64,000 nt of DNA from Rothia sp. (in: high G+C Gram-positive bacteria) (GCA_030530925.1 JAUMUA010000002.1:1-64000); one strand, 5' to 3'. Shown: positions 34,185-42,513, counted from the first letter of the stretch. Made by a program: numbers and translations. Notes: generated from the sequence alone by a model not told the origin.

Positions 34185-35111
34185 CTAGCGGAGGTCTGTT
34201 TTCTTGAGGAGGAATGCCCCTATTGCGTAGGTAAAGACAATGCCTGCAAGACACACGAGCATGTATTTACCGGTGTAATAGAGATTGTCAGATAAGGGAA
34301 AGGGATACGACGGTGCGTGTTCTTCTTTCATCATGGCAAGAATATCTAAGGTGCTCATGTAATTAACCCCGAGATTATCAACCGTGTAATAAGGGAAGAA
34401 TAGCTGATTGAGCCCAAGATCGTAATAGATTGTTCCGAACATGTGGCGACTAATTAGCAGTAGTATGCCCAAGAACAAGATGCAACATATTCCAGTGATT
34501 ACAGCGCCCCATTTGGAAAAAGCTAAAGCAAGAAAAGCTCCAAGTACCTGAACAATAAATAAGAGCGTAAACCAGGAAAATATAAAGCGTGAGAGTTCTA
34601 ACAGCTCTGTATGCAATGGGTCTGCAAACATAAACATTCCATCAAAACTAGGCGCCATAACTTGCCAACCAAGAGTGTACCCAGTGGTTAGTTGCTCAAC
34701 AAGGGCGCAAAGAGCGTAAAGGCTGGTGGTTATTGTTGCTAATGTGGCTGATGCCCGGGCGTACCCGCGCCAGAAACTTTTGCGATCGAATCCCATCCCG
34801 AGGATAAGAGAGAGGTTTCTTCTGGTGGTCATAAAAGAAACTGCAGCAAAAGCTACGCTCACAACAACTTGATGCACTGTGTTTTCAGTGTAAAACTGGC
34901 TGAGATTACCAGTAGTGAGATTTGTTGATGCTGCAATTATCAGTCCAGTGGCCGCTAATCCCGTACCCACCATAAGCGGTAAGAAAACCGCCAAAAATAT
35001 AGTGCTACGTCGGTTCACTAAAAGCATCTTTGCCACTGCGCGGGAACGTCTACCTGTTTTGGTTGTGCCGGCGGGGTGCGTATCAGTTTTTTCTATAGCA
35101 ATTGAGCTCAT
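34185..35111 (-). CDS. ABC transporter membrane subunit of a GntR-regulated cassette
   Basis: A 308-residue membrane protein with about six to eight hydrophobic segments (IFLAVFLPLMVGTGLAATGLIIAA; LFIVQVLGAFLALAF; YMLVCLAGIVFTYAIGAFLL). It has no sugar or peptide permease signature and resembles the unclassified permeases encoded with YtrB-type ATPases. Its start codon overlaps the stop of the ATPase gene by 4 bases. The likely job is export of, or resistance to, a peptide or cell-wall-active compound. Substrate unknown. Confidence 0.8.
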   Translation of the reverse strand: MSSIAIEKTDTHPAGTTKTGRRSRAVAKMLLVNRRSTIFLAVFLPLMVGTGLAATGLIIAASTNLTTGNLSQFYTENTVHQVVVSVAFAAVSFMTTRRNLSLILGMGFDRKSFWRGYARASATLATITTSLYALCALVEQLTTGYTLGWQVMAPSFDGMFMFADPLHTELLELSRFIFSWFTLLFIVQVLGAFLALAFSKWGAVITGICCILFLGILLLISRHMFGTIYYDLGLNQLFFPYYTVDNLGVNYMSTLDILAMMKEEHAPSYPFPLSDNLYYTGKYMLVCLAGIVFTYAIGAFLLKKTDLR

Positions 35112-36016
35112 GATTGAGTCTGCCTTTCCGTAGCCTGACTGTATGCCGCTACGAGGTTCTGAAGGGAAACGGGAGACGCTGAAACCCCCAAGGAATTAGC
35201 GCTTTGGATGCGTTCATCGGTGAGCTCTGCTGCGACTAGAGCTTGTGTGCGACCCGCGAGAGAGCGAGAACTTGCAACTGAGGGCTTTAGATTATTGCGA
35301 GAAATATATACGGCGACGGCGTCGTCGCTACCTGTACTTTCGTGGGCATACGATCCGGCGTCCTCAGCGGGAATGTCCAACAGAATGTTGCCCTTTTCCA
35401 GCAAAATAATGTGATTGAGAAGCGGCGCTATCTCATCAATGAGATGAGTGGAAATTACGAAAGTTCGTGGATTCTTGCTGAAATCGCGTAATACGACGTC
35501 GTAGAATTTCTGCCGAGCTACCGGATCTAGCCCGGTGTAGGGCTCGTCCATGAGCGTGAGTTCCGCGCGAGATGCTAATGCAACAGCGATTCCTAAAGCA
35601 GACTTTTGGCCGTCCGATAGCTTGTGCGCTTTTGCATTCAAAGGTATCTCAAAAATGTCTATAACCTCTGCGGCAAGAGTAGCGTCCCACAGCGGGTAAG
35701 CAATTTCTGCCATGCGTAATACGTGAAGGACGCGGACGTCGTCGGAGTAAGTTTGCCCGGTGCGCATTAGATGAGTTTTTGCTAGCGTCGCAGAAGAGAA
35801 CCCCTGCTCACCAAATAGTTCGATGAAACTACCGGAATCACTGCGGATTTGATTCGTTAGAGCTGTGAGAAGGGTGGTCTTTCCAGCACCGTTGCGCCCA
35901 ACCAGTCCATAAATTGTATGGGGATAGAGTTCCAAGTTCACACGATTAAGCACCCTGGGCTTCTTCTGTTGATACGACTTGGCAAGCTGTGAAACTTTCA
36001 CAATTGGTTCAGTCAT
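35108..36016 (-). CDS. ABC transporter ATP-binding protein, YtrB/BcrA-like
   Basis: A 302-residue ATPase. Walker A is GRNGAGKTTLL (about residue 37), the signature is LSDGQKSALGIA (a DGQ variant of the usual SGGQ), and Walker B is LTLMDEPYTGLD with the switch histidine in STH. The last 90 residues are an extension beyond the nucleotide-binding domain, as in exporters of the BcrA/YtrB kind. Start ATG 36016 has AAGGGG upstream and lies 3 bases after the regulator's stop. It pairs with the membrane protein encoded next. Confidence 0.9.
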   Translation of the reverse strand: MTEPIVKVSQLAKSYQQKKPRVLNRVNLELYPHTIYGLVGRNGAGKTTLLTALTNQIRSDSGSFIELFGEQGFSSATLAKTHLMRTGQTYSDDVRVLHVLRMAEIAYPLWDATLAAEVIDIFEIPLNAKAHKLSDGQKSALGIAVALASRAELTLMDEPYTGLDPVARQKFYDVVLRDFSKNPRTFVISTHLIDEIAPLLNHIILLEKGNILLDIPAEDAGSYAHESTGSDDAVAVYISRNNLKPSVASSRSLAGRTQALVAAELTDERIQSANSLGVSASPVSLQNLVAAYSQATERQTQS

Positions 36017-36019
36017 GCC

Positions 36020-36388
36020 TTACCCCTTCTTAGCTTCGAAGGCAGCGTTCACAGCCGCCAGGACGTCGTCTTTACTCACGCCTAACGCGGTTGCCTCGGC
36101 AACAAGCGGAGAGATAAAAGCGTTGATGAACTCTTGGCGGCCCTCGTTGCGCAAGATAGAACGTGCGCCGGTTGCTACAAACATCCCGATGCCTCTTTTC
36201 TTATAAATCACGCCTTGGCTGACCAAAATATTGATGCCTTTGTTGGCGGTTGCTGGATTGATGCGGAAGAACTCTGCGAACTCATTGATAGAGGGAATCT
36301 GAGATTCTTCGGGATAAGTTCCTTTGAGAATTTCTGCCGTGATGTGATCAGCGAGTTGCTGAAAAATGGGTTTGTTGCCAGTGAGCAA
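36020..36388 (-). CDS. GntR family regulator, YtrA subfamily
   Basis: A 122-residue repressor-like protein: an N-terminal winged helix-turn-helix (IPSINEFAEFFRINPATANKGINILVSQGVIYKKRGIGMFV) and only a short helical C-terminal part, the hallmark of the YtrA subfamily. Such proteins repress their own operon, usually one with an ABC transporter answering cell-wall antibiotics. The start is TTG 36388 with a very good AAAGGAGG 5 bases upstream. An operator-like palindrome lies 32 bases before the start codon. Confidence 0.9.
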   Translation of the reverse strand: MLTGNKPIFQQLADHITAEILKGTYPEESQIPSINEFAEFFRINPATANKGINILVSQGVIYKKRGIGMFVATGARSILRNEGRQEFINAFISPLVAEATALGVSKDDVLAAVNAAFEAKKG

Positions 36389-36419
36389 GTTGCCTCCTTT
36401 CGGAGTGCTAGTAAAAGTT

Positions 36420-36440
36420 GAGTTACTTGGTTAGTTACTC
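36420..36440. promoter_or_regulatory. Probable YtrA-type operator
   Basis: GAGTTAC and AGTTACTC form an imperfect palindrome of 21 bp with a TTGGTT centre, and a further AGTTAAC follows at about 36447. It lies directly upstream of the GntR gene, where autorepression would act. Confidence 0.45.
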
Positions 36441-36511
36441 ATGTAGTTAACCTAAGCTACGACGTCGCTGTTGGCAAGCAAAATATTCACTTATTTTTGG
36501 GCGGCTCAACT

Positions 36512-36577
36512 GTCTGGCTCACCAAATCGGCAAAAGCGCACCCAAATACATGCACTCTCGCGGATTTGGTGACCCAC
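36512..36577. repeat. Dispersed palindromic repeat, copy C
   Basis: Same unit as copies A (8596) and B (34105); the feet TGGCTCACCAAATC and GATTTGGTGACCCA pair at 13 of 14 positions. It ends 23 bases before the -10 hexamer of pyrE, so it abuts that promoter. Confidence 0.88.
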
Positions 36578-36600
36578 GCCCGCAGTGCACCCTAGTTCGC

Positions 36601-36613
36601 TACACTTGAAACC
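36601..36613 (+). promoter_or_regulatory. -10 hexamer of pyrE, leaderless type
   Basis: TACACT at 36601-36606 is 7 bases from the ATG of pyrE. The following bases (TGAAACC) closely match those at pheA (AGAGACC after the same hexamer). Confidence 0.55.
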
Positions 36614-37198
36614 ATGACTAAGCTTTCTGAAACCCTGCCCATTGACGAAGCCCGCGAGCGTCTGCGTCAGCTCATCATGGAACTTGCCGTGGTGCGTGGC
36701 AAAGTGACCCTCTCATCTGGCAAAAAAGCCGATTACTACGTTGACCTTCGCCGCATCACTTTGCACCATGAGGCGTCGCGCCTTGTGGGACAGGTAATGC
36801 TCGACCTACTGGACAACGCAGGCATTGAATTCGACGCCGCCGGCGGACTCACCATGGGCGCAGACCCCGTAGGTAACGCCATCATGCGCTCGGCAGGCGA
36901 CCAGGACCGCGCCATCGACACCTTCGTGGTGCGTAAAGCGCAGAAGTCTTACGGCATGGGCCGCCAGGTTGAAGGCCCCAGCGTTGAAGGACGCAACGTG
37001 GTAGCTGTTGAAGACACCTCCACCACCGGTGGCTCAGCGCTCACCGCAGTAGAGGCTCTGAAAAAGGCTGGCGCTAACGTGGTTGCCGTTGCTGTGATTG
37101 TGGACCGCGCAACCGGTGCTAAAGAGCACATTGAAGAAGTAGCTGGCGTGCCTTGCCTTTACGCATACTCCAAGACTGACCTCGAACTCGAAGACTAA
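36614..37198 (+). CDS. pyrE: Orotate phosphoribosyltransferase
   Basis: A 194-residue enzyme that joins orotate to phosphoribosyl pyrophosphate to give orotidine 5'-phosphate in pyrimidine synthesis. The PRPP-binding motif VVAVEDTSTTGGSALTAV is clear, with the orotate/dimer lysine-rich loop near RKAQKSYGMG before it and GKKADYYVDLR early. Start ATG 36614 has no ribosome site and is probably leaderless. A hairpin ends the gene, and a TrmH-family gene follows 72 bases later, an arrangement seen in related actinobacteria. Confidence 0.94.
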   Translation: MTKLSETLPIDEARERLRQLIMELAVVRGKVTLSSGKKADYYVDLRRITLHHEASRLVGQVMLDLLDNAGIEFDAAGGLTMGADPVGNAIMRSAGDQDRAIDTFVVRKAQKSYGMGRQVEGPSVEGRNVVAVEDTSTTGGSALTAVEALKKAGANVVAVAVIVDRATGAKEHIEEVAGVPCLYAYSKTDLELED

Positions 37199-37213
37199 AA
37201 ATTTTCGCATCGT

Positions 37214-37243
37214 ATGAGAGGGCAGGAGAAACTGCCCTCTCAT
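37214..37243 (+). terminator. 12-bp stem-loop after pyrE, terminator without T-run
   Basis: ATGAGAGGGCAG and CTGCCCTCTCAT are exact inverted repeats around a 6-base loop. No T-run follows, so it may be a T-less terminator of the kind found in actinobacteria, or a regulatory hairpin ahead of the TrmH-family gene. Confidence 0.6.
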
Positions 37244-37270
37244 GTGCGTTAACACTGCAGAAAGCTTTTC

Positions 37271-38005
37271 ATGACTACTCCCTCTTCCGCTGCGAATAAC
37301 TCCTCAAACCCGGCAGATTCTGCCATCCCGCTCACCGAGACACCCACCCCAGAAACCGACGGTGCTGCCGCCACCCAGTTTGAACAGTCCGAACATAATG
37401 TGGGTGTAGGACCGTGGGAAGGCGAACTTCCCGAAGGCGAGCATTGGGATCCTAAGTTACTCGCAGAAGGTGACCGTCGCAACGTCGTCGATCAATACCG
37501 TTACTGGAAGATGGAGGCAATTATTGCCGACCTCGATTCCAAGCGCCACAAATTTCATGTAGCAATCGAGAACTGGCAGCACGACCTCAACATCGGCACT
37601 GTGGTTCGCACCGCCAATGCGTTTTTGGCTAAAGAAGTGCACATCATCGGTAAAAAGCGCTGGAATCGACGCGGCGCTATGGTGACCGACCGCTACCAGC
37701 ACGTTCGCCACCACCCCACCGTGGAGGAGTTTGTGCAGTGGGCGCAGGGAGAGGGGCTCACCATTATTGGTATTGATAATTTCCCCGATTCCAAGCAACT
37801 CGAAACCTACGACCTTCCCGAGAACTGCGTGTTCGTTTTTGGGCAGGAAGGGCCAGGACTTTCTGATGAGGTGTATGAGGTAGCACAAGATACCCTCAGT
37901 ATTGAACAGTATGGTTCCACTCGTTCAATGAACGCTGCATCCGCCGCCGCCATCGCTATGCACGCGTGGATTCGTAAGTTCGAGTTTGGGCAGAGCGTGC
38001 GCTAA
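37271..38005 (+). CDS. TrmH/SpoU family RNA methyltransferase
   Basis: A 244-residue knotted (SPOUT) methyltransferase that would 2'-O-methylate a tRNA or rRNA ribose. The three family motifs are seen: NIGTVVRTANAF, VFGQEGPGLS and GSTRSMNAASAAAIAMHAW. The first 60 residues are a Ser/Thr/Pro-rich, apparently disordered leader not typical of the core fold. ATG 37271 is the first start; a later start would still keep the domain. It follows pyrE after a hairpin. The RNA target is unknown. Confidence 0.9.
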   Translation: MTTPSSAANNSSNPADSAIPLTETPTPETDGAAATQFEQSEHNVGVGPWEGELPEGEHWDPKLLAEGDRRNVVDQYRYWKMEAIIADLDSKRHKFHVAIENWQHDLNIGTVVRTANAFLAKEVHIIGKKRWNRRGAMVTDRYQHVRHHPTVEEFVQWAQGEGLTIIGIDNFPDSKQLETYDLPENCVFVFGQEGPGLSDEVYEVAQDTLSIEQYGSTRSMNAASAAAIAMHAWIRKFEFGQSVR

Positions 38006-38076
38006 CATCCCCGATTGTTTGCCTTTTCACCGGGGTATAACCTAACTAGGTACCAACCTGAGTGCGGAGGCATCTT

Positions 38077-39534
38077 TTGAACCAGCAAACATCATCACAA
38101 GTTCAACCTAAAAAACTGTTGTTCGCCCTTCTCGTGCCGCTTTTTATGGCACTGGTGGCAGTGTCGGTGGTGAATGTGGCGGTCACGCCCATGACCCGCT
38201 CGCTCGGCGCCACGTCCAGCCAAATTCAGTGGGTGGTATCGGGTTACGCGCTCGCTTTTGGCGTGTTTTTGGTGGCGGCAGGACGCTTGGGTGATGTCAC
38301 TGGGCGTCGTCGGGTTTTTCTCTGGGGAATCTCGTTATTCGTGCTAGGTGCAACGCTCTGTAGCGTGGCTCCTACCGCAGATATGCTGATTGCTGCGCGA
38401 GTGTTGCAGGGGTTTGGCTCTGGTTTGTTGAATCCGCAGACTACAGGCATTATTCAGCGTCATTTTACGGGGCAGGCCCGCGCCCGAGCTTACGGTTTAT
38501 TTGGTACTACCGTGGCGCTGGCAACCATGGTGGGTCCTGTGATTGGTGGTTTGCTGATTCAAATATTTGGCGATTCGCTCGGTTGGCGCATGATGTTTTT
38601 GCTCAATTTGCCGCTGGGGTTGGTAGCGATTGTTGCCGCGCTGAAGTGGATTCCTAATGACAAAGTGGCTCCTCAACTCACCGCTGATGGGCACAAGAAA
38701 CACTCTGATCTTGATCCTGTTGGAACCGCGCTGATGGCAGTTTCTATTTTTGCGATTATGTGGCCGTTTGTGGAACGCTCAGGCGGGTTAAGCTCGTGGT
38801 TGGTGTTCGCGGTGGGGTTGGCAGTTTTTGGCGGATTTGTGTTGTGGGAGCGTCACTACAAAAAGGTGGGGCGCCCTCCAATGCTCGATTTGAACCTGTT
38901 TGCAGAACCCGCTTTTCGTAACGGAATTTTGATTGTGGGTACCTACTTTTTGGGCAATACTAGCGTGTGGTTTATTGTTCCCGTGTACATGCAAACGCAC
39001 TTGGGGGAGAGCGCTTTGTTAGCGGCGTGCATTGGGATTCCGGCGTCGTTGCTTTCGGCTTTTGTTTCTCCTTGGGCTGGTAAGCACGTGTTGGGTTGGG
39101 GGCGTCGCCTTATTATGGCAGGATTCCTGACGAACATGACCGCCATGCTCGGTTCAGTTTTGATGATTTGGCCCATTGAAGCGGGGCATTTGCCCGCGTG
39201 GACGCTCGGAATTCCCCTAGCCCTTGTGGGCGTTGCCGGCGGTATGACTATTTCGCCTAATCAAACGTTGACTCTCAAAGCAGTGCCTGTTGAAATCAGC
39301 GGTGTGGCTGGTGGCGTCCTCTCCCTTGGCCAGCGCATTGGTACCGCAATCGGTACGGCACTTATTCCGGGAATTATGTTTAGCGTTGCCGATAGCGGCG
39401 CCGGGTGGAATCTTGCGTTTACCCTCGCTTTTGGTTCAATCTTTGTGCTTATGATCTTTGGGTTGATTTTTACCATTATTGACCGACGCCGTGAAGTTGC
39501 CGAGGAGCGCTCGTCTGCAGATTCCCGCGTCTAA
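38077..39534 (+). CDS. MFS transporter, DHA2 (EmrB/QacA) type
   Basis: A 485-residue membrane protein with about 14 hydrophobic segments, the count of the drug:H+ antiporter 2 family. Motif A appears as AGRLGDVTGRRRVFL after helix 2, and RVLQGFGSGLLNPQ and GPVIGGLLIQ are in the expected places. It probably exports a toxic compound; the substrate is unknown. The start is TTG 38077, because GGAGG sits 6 bases upstream at 38066-38070; an upstream GTG at 38062 would overlap that site. No regulator is adjacent. Confidence 0.88.
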   Translation: MNQQTSSQVQPKKLLFALLVPLFMALVAVSVVNVAVTPMTRSLGATSSQIQWVVSGYALAFGVFLVAAGRLGDVTGRRRVFLWGISLFVLGATLCSVAPTADMLIAARVLQGFGSGLLNPQTTGIIQRHFTGQARARAYGLFGTTVALATMVGPVIGGLLIQIFGDSLGWRMMFLLNLPLGLVAIVAALKWIPNDKVAPQLTADGHKKHSDLDPVGTALMAVSIFAIMWPFVERSGGLSSWLVFAVGLAVFGGFVLWERHYKKVGRPPMLDLNLFAEPAFRNGILIVGTYFLGNTSVWFIVPVYMQTHLGESALLAACIGIPASLLSAFVSPWAGKHVLGWGRRLIMAGFLTNMTAMLGSVLMIWPIEAGHLPAWTLGIPLALVGVAGGMTISPNQTLTLKAVPVEISGVAGGVLSLGQRIGTAIGTALIPGIMFSVADSGAGWNLAFTLAFGSIFVLMIFGLIFTIIDRRREVAEERSSADSRV

Positions 39535-39848
39535 CCCCCTCCGCCGTCGTAGAAAACGCCCGCATTGCATGTTGGGTTTTGTTTTTTCTGGGCAGAAACA
39601 CAAAGCGTTGCCACATGGATTTTTTGCGCAAAATTATTGAATACTCAGCTTTGTGCGGTAAGCAATGCCCACAGTTTAAGTGGGTTTATGTGCGGAATAT
39701 TGCGAAATAGCTGTTTAGTTCGGGGGCATGCTTGTTAGAATAGCTGTAGGCAAACAGGTCATTAGCTTTTGCTCTGCATCTGCTAGTGAGCGCTCAATAA
39801 CATGTAGCCATCAAACGGTGGCGCAAATTCCAATATCAAGGAGTCAGC
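39535..39848 (+). promoter_or_regulatory. Intergenic region with the fba promoter
   Basis: A 314-base gap without a gene. TAGAAT at 39736-39741 is a good -10 hexamer with a loose -35 (GTTTAG, 39713-39718). This would give a 5' untranslated region of about 100 bases before fba. No terminator with a T-run was seen for the MFS gene. Confidence 0.4.
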
Positions 39849-40871
39849 ATGCCTATTGCAACCCCGGAAAAATATGCAGAAATGCTCGAAAATGCTAAGT
39901 CTAAGGGCTTTGCATACCCGGCAATTAACGTCACCTCTTCACAGACTTTGAACGCAGCTCTTCAGGGCTTTGCAGAAGCTGGTTCTGACGGCATCGTTCA
40001 GGCTTCAACCGGTGGCGCAGCTTACTGGTCAGGTTCTTCTAAGAAGGACATGGTTGCTGGCTCACTTGCTTTCGCTGCATACGCACGTGAAATCGCTAAG
40101 CAGTACGACGTCAACATTGCGTTGCACACCGACCACTGCCCTAAAGACAAGCTAGATGGCTTTGTTCTTCCCTTGATCGAAGAGTCAGAGAAGGCAGTTG
40201 CTCGCGGTGAAGACCCCATCTTCAACTCGCACATGTGGGATGGCTCAGCTATCGCGCTTGACGAAAACCTGGAGATTGCGCAGCAGTTAATTGCTCGCAC
40301 GTCAAAGAACCACCAGGTTCTTGAGGTTGAGATTGGCGCAGTTGGCGGCGAAGAAGATGGTGTTGAAGGCGCTATTGACGATTCGTTGTACACCACTACC
40401 GAAGACGCTATCAAGACCGTGGAAGCTATTGGCTTGGGTGAAAAGGGCACCTACATGGCAGCTCTTACTTTCGGTAACGTTCATGGCGTGTACAAGCCCG
40501 GCAACGTTCACCTACGCCCCGAATTGCTCAAGCAGATTCAGGACGAAGTTGGTGCCAAGTATGGTAAAGACAAGCCTTTCTACCTCGTGTTCCACGGCGG
40601 CTCAGGTTCCACCGAGCAGGAAATTGCAGACGCAGTTTCATACGGTGTTATCAAGATGAATATTGATACCGATACCCAGTACGCATACACCCGCCCCGTT
40701 GCTGGTCACATGCTCGCTAACTACGACGGCGTCCTTAAGGTTGACGGCGAAGTTGGTAACAAGAAGGTTTATGATCCTCGCGTGTGGGGTGCTAAGGCAG
40801 AGGCTGGCATGGCAGCTCGTGTACTTGAGGCAGCTCAGCAACTTGGCTCAGTAGGTACTTCATTGAAGTAA
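39849..40871 (+). CDS. fba: Class II fructose-bisphosphate aldolase
   Basis: A 340-residue zinc-dependent aldolase that splits fructose 1,6-bisphosphate in glycolysis. The zinc-ligand region ALHTDHCP, the SHMWDGSA stretch, the second histidine in FGNVHGVYKPG and the LVFHGGSGSTEQE motif are all present, as is NIDTDTQYAYTRP. Start ATG 39849 has AAGGAG 6-7 bases upstream. In mycobacteria and relatives a DUF3151 gene is encoded near fba; here the two are separated by about 1.1 kb of fic pseudogene. Confidence 0.96.
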   Translation: MPIATPEKYAEMLENAKSKGFAYPAINVTSSQTLNAALQGFAEAGSDGIVQASTGGAAYWSGSSKKDMVAGSLAFAAYAREIAKQYDVNIALHTDHCPKDKLDGFVLPLIEESEKAVARGEDPIFNSHMWDGSAIALDENLEIAQQLIARTSKNHQVLEVEIGAVGGEEDGVEGAIDDSLYTTTEDAIKTVEAIGLGEKGTYMAALTFGNVHGVYKPGNVHLRPELLKQIQDEVGAKYGKDKPFYLVFHGGSGSTEQEIADAVSYGVIKMNIDTDTQYAYTRPVAGHMLANYDGVLKVDGEVGNKKVYDPRVWGAKAEAGMAARVLEAAQQLGSVGTSLK

Positions 40872-40886
40872 GTCTTTGAGGCTGTG

Positions 40887-40920
40887 AAGAACCCGCTCTC
40901 CTGGTGGAGGGCGGGTTCTT
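40887..40920 (+). terminator. Terminator of fba
   Basis: AAGAACCCGC pairs with GCGGGTTCTT around a partly paired interior, ending in a short T-run. Confidence 0.75.
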
Positions 40921-40927
40921 TGGTTAA

Positions 40928-40954
40928 TCACACAAAATTGGCGATTTTGTGTGA
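40928..40954. promoter_or_regulatory. Perfect inverted repeat 1 before the fic pseudogene
   Basis: TCACACAAAAT and ATTTTGTGTGA are exact 11-base arms around TGGCG. It is placed like an operator, about 65 bases before the old start codon. Confidence 0.6.
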
Positions 40955-40976
40955 TAGCACCATGAAAAGTGGAGGT

Positions 40977-41007
40977 TATCTTCCAAAAGCGCCTATTTTG
41001 GAAGATA
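40977..41007. promoter_or_regulatory. Perfect inverted repeat 2 before the fic pseudogene
   Basis: TATCTTCCAAAA and TTTTGGAAGATA are exact 12-base arms around GCGCCTA, ending 11 bases before ATG 41019. It could be an operator for autoregulation by the Fic protein's winged helix domain, or an RNA hairpin masking the start. Confidence 0.6.
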
Positions 41008-41018
41008 GAAGTGAGTCC

Positions 41019-41985
41019 ATGAAAAAATACAGAACACTGAAAAGTGTGTTTCATCAGCAAGATGACTAAGTGACGCAGATAGAGATGCAACGGCGTAAAG
41101 AGTCGGGGTATCTTACAGGTAGGCTTCTGGGCGAGAACGAGGTGTTTTACACACCGACTACTGAAACGTCATTGCTTATGGAGAAAATCCAACTCAATGA
41201 AGTATTTCTTGCGAAATTGGCACAAGAAGAAGAGACCCTTCCACACACAGTTGAGGAGTTGCGTTCCCTTTATGATGAGTTACTTGAAGGGGAACTGGAA
41301 AAACAGTTCACGCTGGCGCCCCAGACGAAGCGGCAATTTGCAAAATGTTCGAGTTCTGTTGGCGCATAGTGAAAATAACGAAATCCCCGTCTTATTTTCA
41401 TCAATTACTAGCCATTTTATGTTTGAAACGACGCATCCTTTTTATGAGGGGAATGCTCGGTTTGGTCGCTTTCTGCTCAGCGCGCAGCTCAAGAGGTTTC
41501 TTTCTACATACACAGTTTTGATGTTGTCGAGAAAAATCAATGAAGGTAAAGCTAAATACTACAAAGCTTTTTCTCTTGTGGAAGAGCCCTAGAATTATGC
41601 TGATGCCACCCCTTTTTTGATTTCTCTTTTAGAGCTTATTGTGTCTGCTCAATGAGATCTTTTTGAAGACTTTGAAGATAAAAGACGGCGAATGACGCAA
41701 CTAAAACTGAGGGTCGATAAGTTGCAAGCGCCACAGTCAGAGATTGACGACGCTCTTTTCGAGACTCTCTTTGTGATGGGACAGCTTAAATTGATCGGGT
41801 CGGACGCGGCGATTTCGTGGGAGAGATTATCGGGGGCAATCGGTAAATCTAAAAACACGGTGCGCAGAATAATTTCTTCGTTAGAAGAACGAGACCTGAT
41901 TCAGCTCACTTCGCGCAAACTCCTCATGCTCAAACTCAGCCCCGCTGGGCACAACTTTCTTTTTACCGAGGTCGAAACTCGGTAG
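41019..41985 (+). pseudogene. Degenerate Fic family protein gene
   Basis: Pieces of one Fic protein lie in order. The N-terminus is MKKYRTLKSVFH, interrupted by TAA at 41067-41069 in the same frame, then RRKESGYLTGRLL and onward. A frameshift near 41305-41335 moves to the next frame, where the Fic motif appears as HPFYEGNARFGR (41434-41469; the usual form is HPFxxGNGRxxR, so a Gly has become Ala). In-frame TAG at 41590-41592 and TGA at 41653-41655 follow. A C-terminal winged helix region then runs to 41985. Intact relatives transfer AMP or a similar group to target proteins and often act as toxins. This copy has three stops and one frameshift, so it is dead. It separates fba from DUF3151. Confidence 0.85.
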
Positions 41986-42023
41986 CATAGGTACTGTATC
42001 TATACCGAGAAATGAGGATTCAT

Positions 42024-42452
42024 ATGTCACTTGCAGGCAAAAATCTTTTGGACGAACCAGCACCTACCTTCCTTCCTCGCGAAGCTGAGCTAGAGAACCG
42101 CATCCATTCTGATGAATCAGCGTCGGAAATCGTCAAAGACTTCCCTAAGTCGTCGTTGGCTTGGGCAAACCTTGCCGAAGAAACCCTCACCGCCGGCAAC
42201 ACCGTCGAAGGCTACGCCTATGCGCGTGTGGGCTACCACCGCGGTCTTGACGCCCTGCGCGGCAACGGTTGGAAGGGTCACGGCCCCATCCCCTTCACTC
42301 ACGAACCCAATCGCGGCTTCCTCAAAGCGCTCTACCTGTTAGGTAACGCTGCCGCAGAAATCGGCGAGGACGATGAAGCTGAGCGCATCGCCAAATTCCT
42401 TGACGACTCAGACCCCACCGCCAAAGAGCAACTAGCCGCTGAAAACAACTAG
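42024..42452 (+). CDS. DUF3151 domain protein
   Basis: A 142-residue soluble protein conserved in actinobacteria (Rv0360c of Mycobacterium tuberculosis is a relative and is also encoded close to fba). The typical stretches FPKSSLAWANLAEE, AYARVGYHRGLDALRGNGWKGHGPIP and NRGFLKALYLLGNAA suggest a helical repeat fold. Function unknown. ATG 42024 has GAGGA upstream; the earlier ATG at 42012 lacks one. A terminator follows. Confidence 0.9.
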   Translation: MSLAGKNLLDEPAPTFLPREAELENRIHSDESASEIVKDFPKSSLAWANLAEETLTAGNTVEGYAYARVGYHRGLDALRGNGWKGHGPIPFTHEPNRGFLKALYLLGNAAAEIGEDDEAERIAKFLDDSDPTAKEQLAAENN

Positions 42453-42485
42453 CAACTAGGAGCAAGTAAGCTCCCGTAGAAAATG

Positions 42486-42513
42486 AACCCCGCGTCCAAC
42501 AGGGCGCGGGGTT
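42486..42513 (+). terminator. Terminator after the DUF3151 gene
   Basis: AACCCCGCG pairs with CGCGGGGTT, with a short TTTA end. It can act for both strands. Confidence 0.75.

Noticed and set aside
41070..41369. A separate small gene of 99 residues beginning with GTG
   Set aside because: It is in the same frame as the preceding fic fragment and is split from it only by a stop, so it is part of the pseudogene.
41692..41985. A stand-alone 97-residue winged helix regulator gene
   Set aside because: The reading continues in frame from the upstream Fic fragments across two stop codons, and Fic proteins often end in such a domain.
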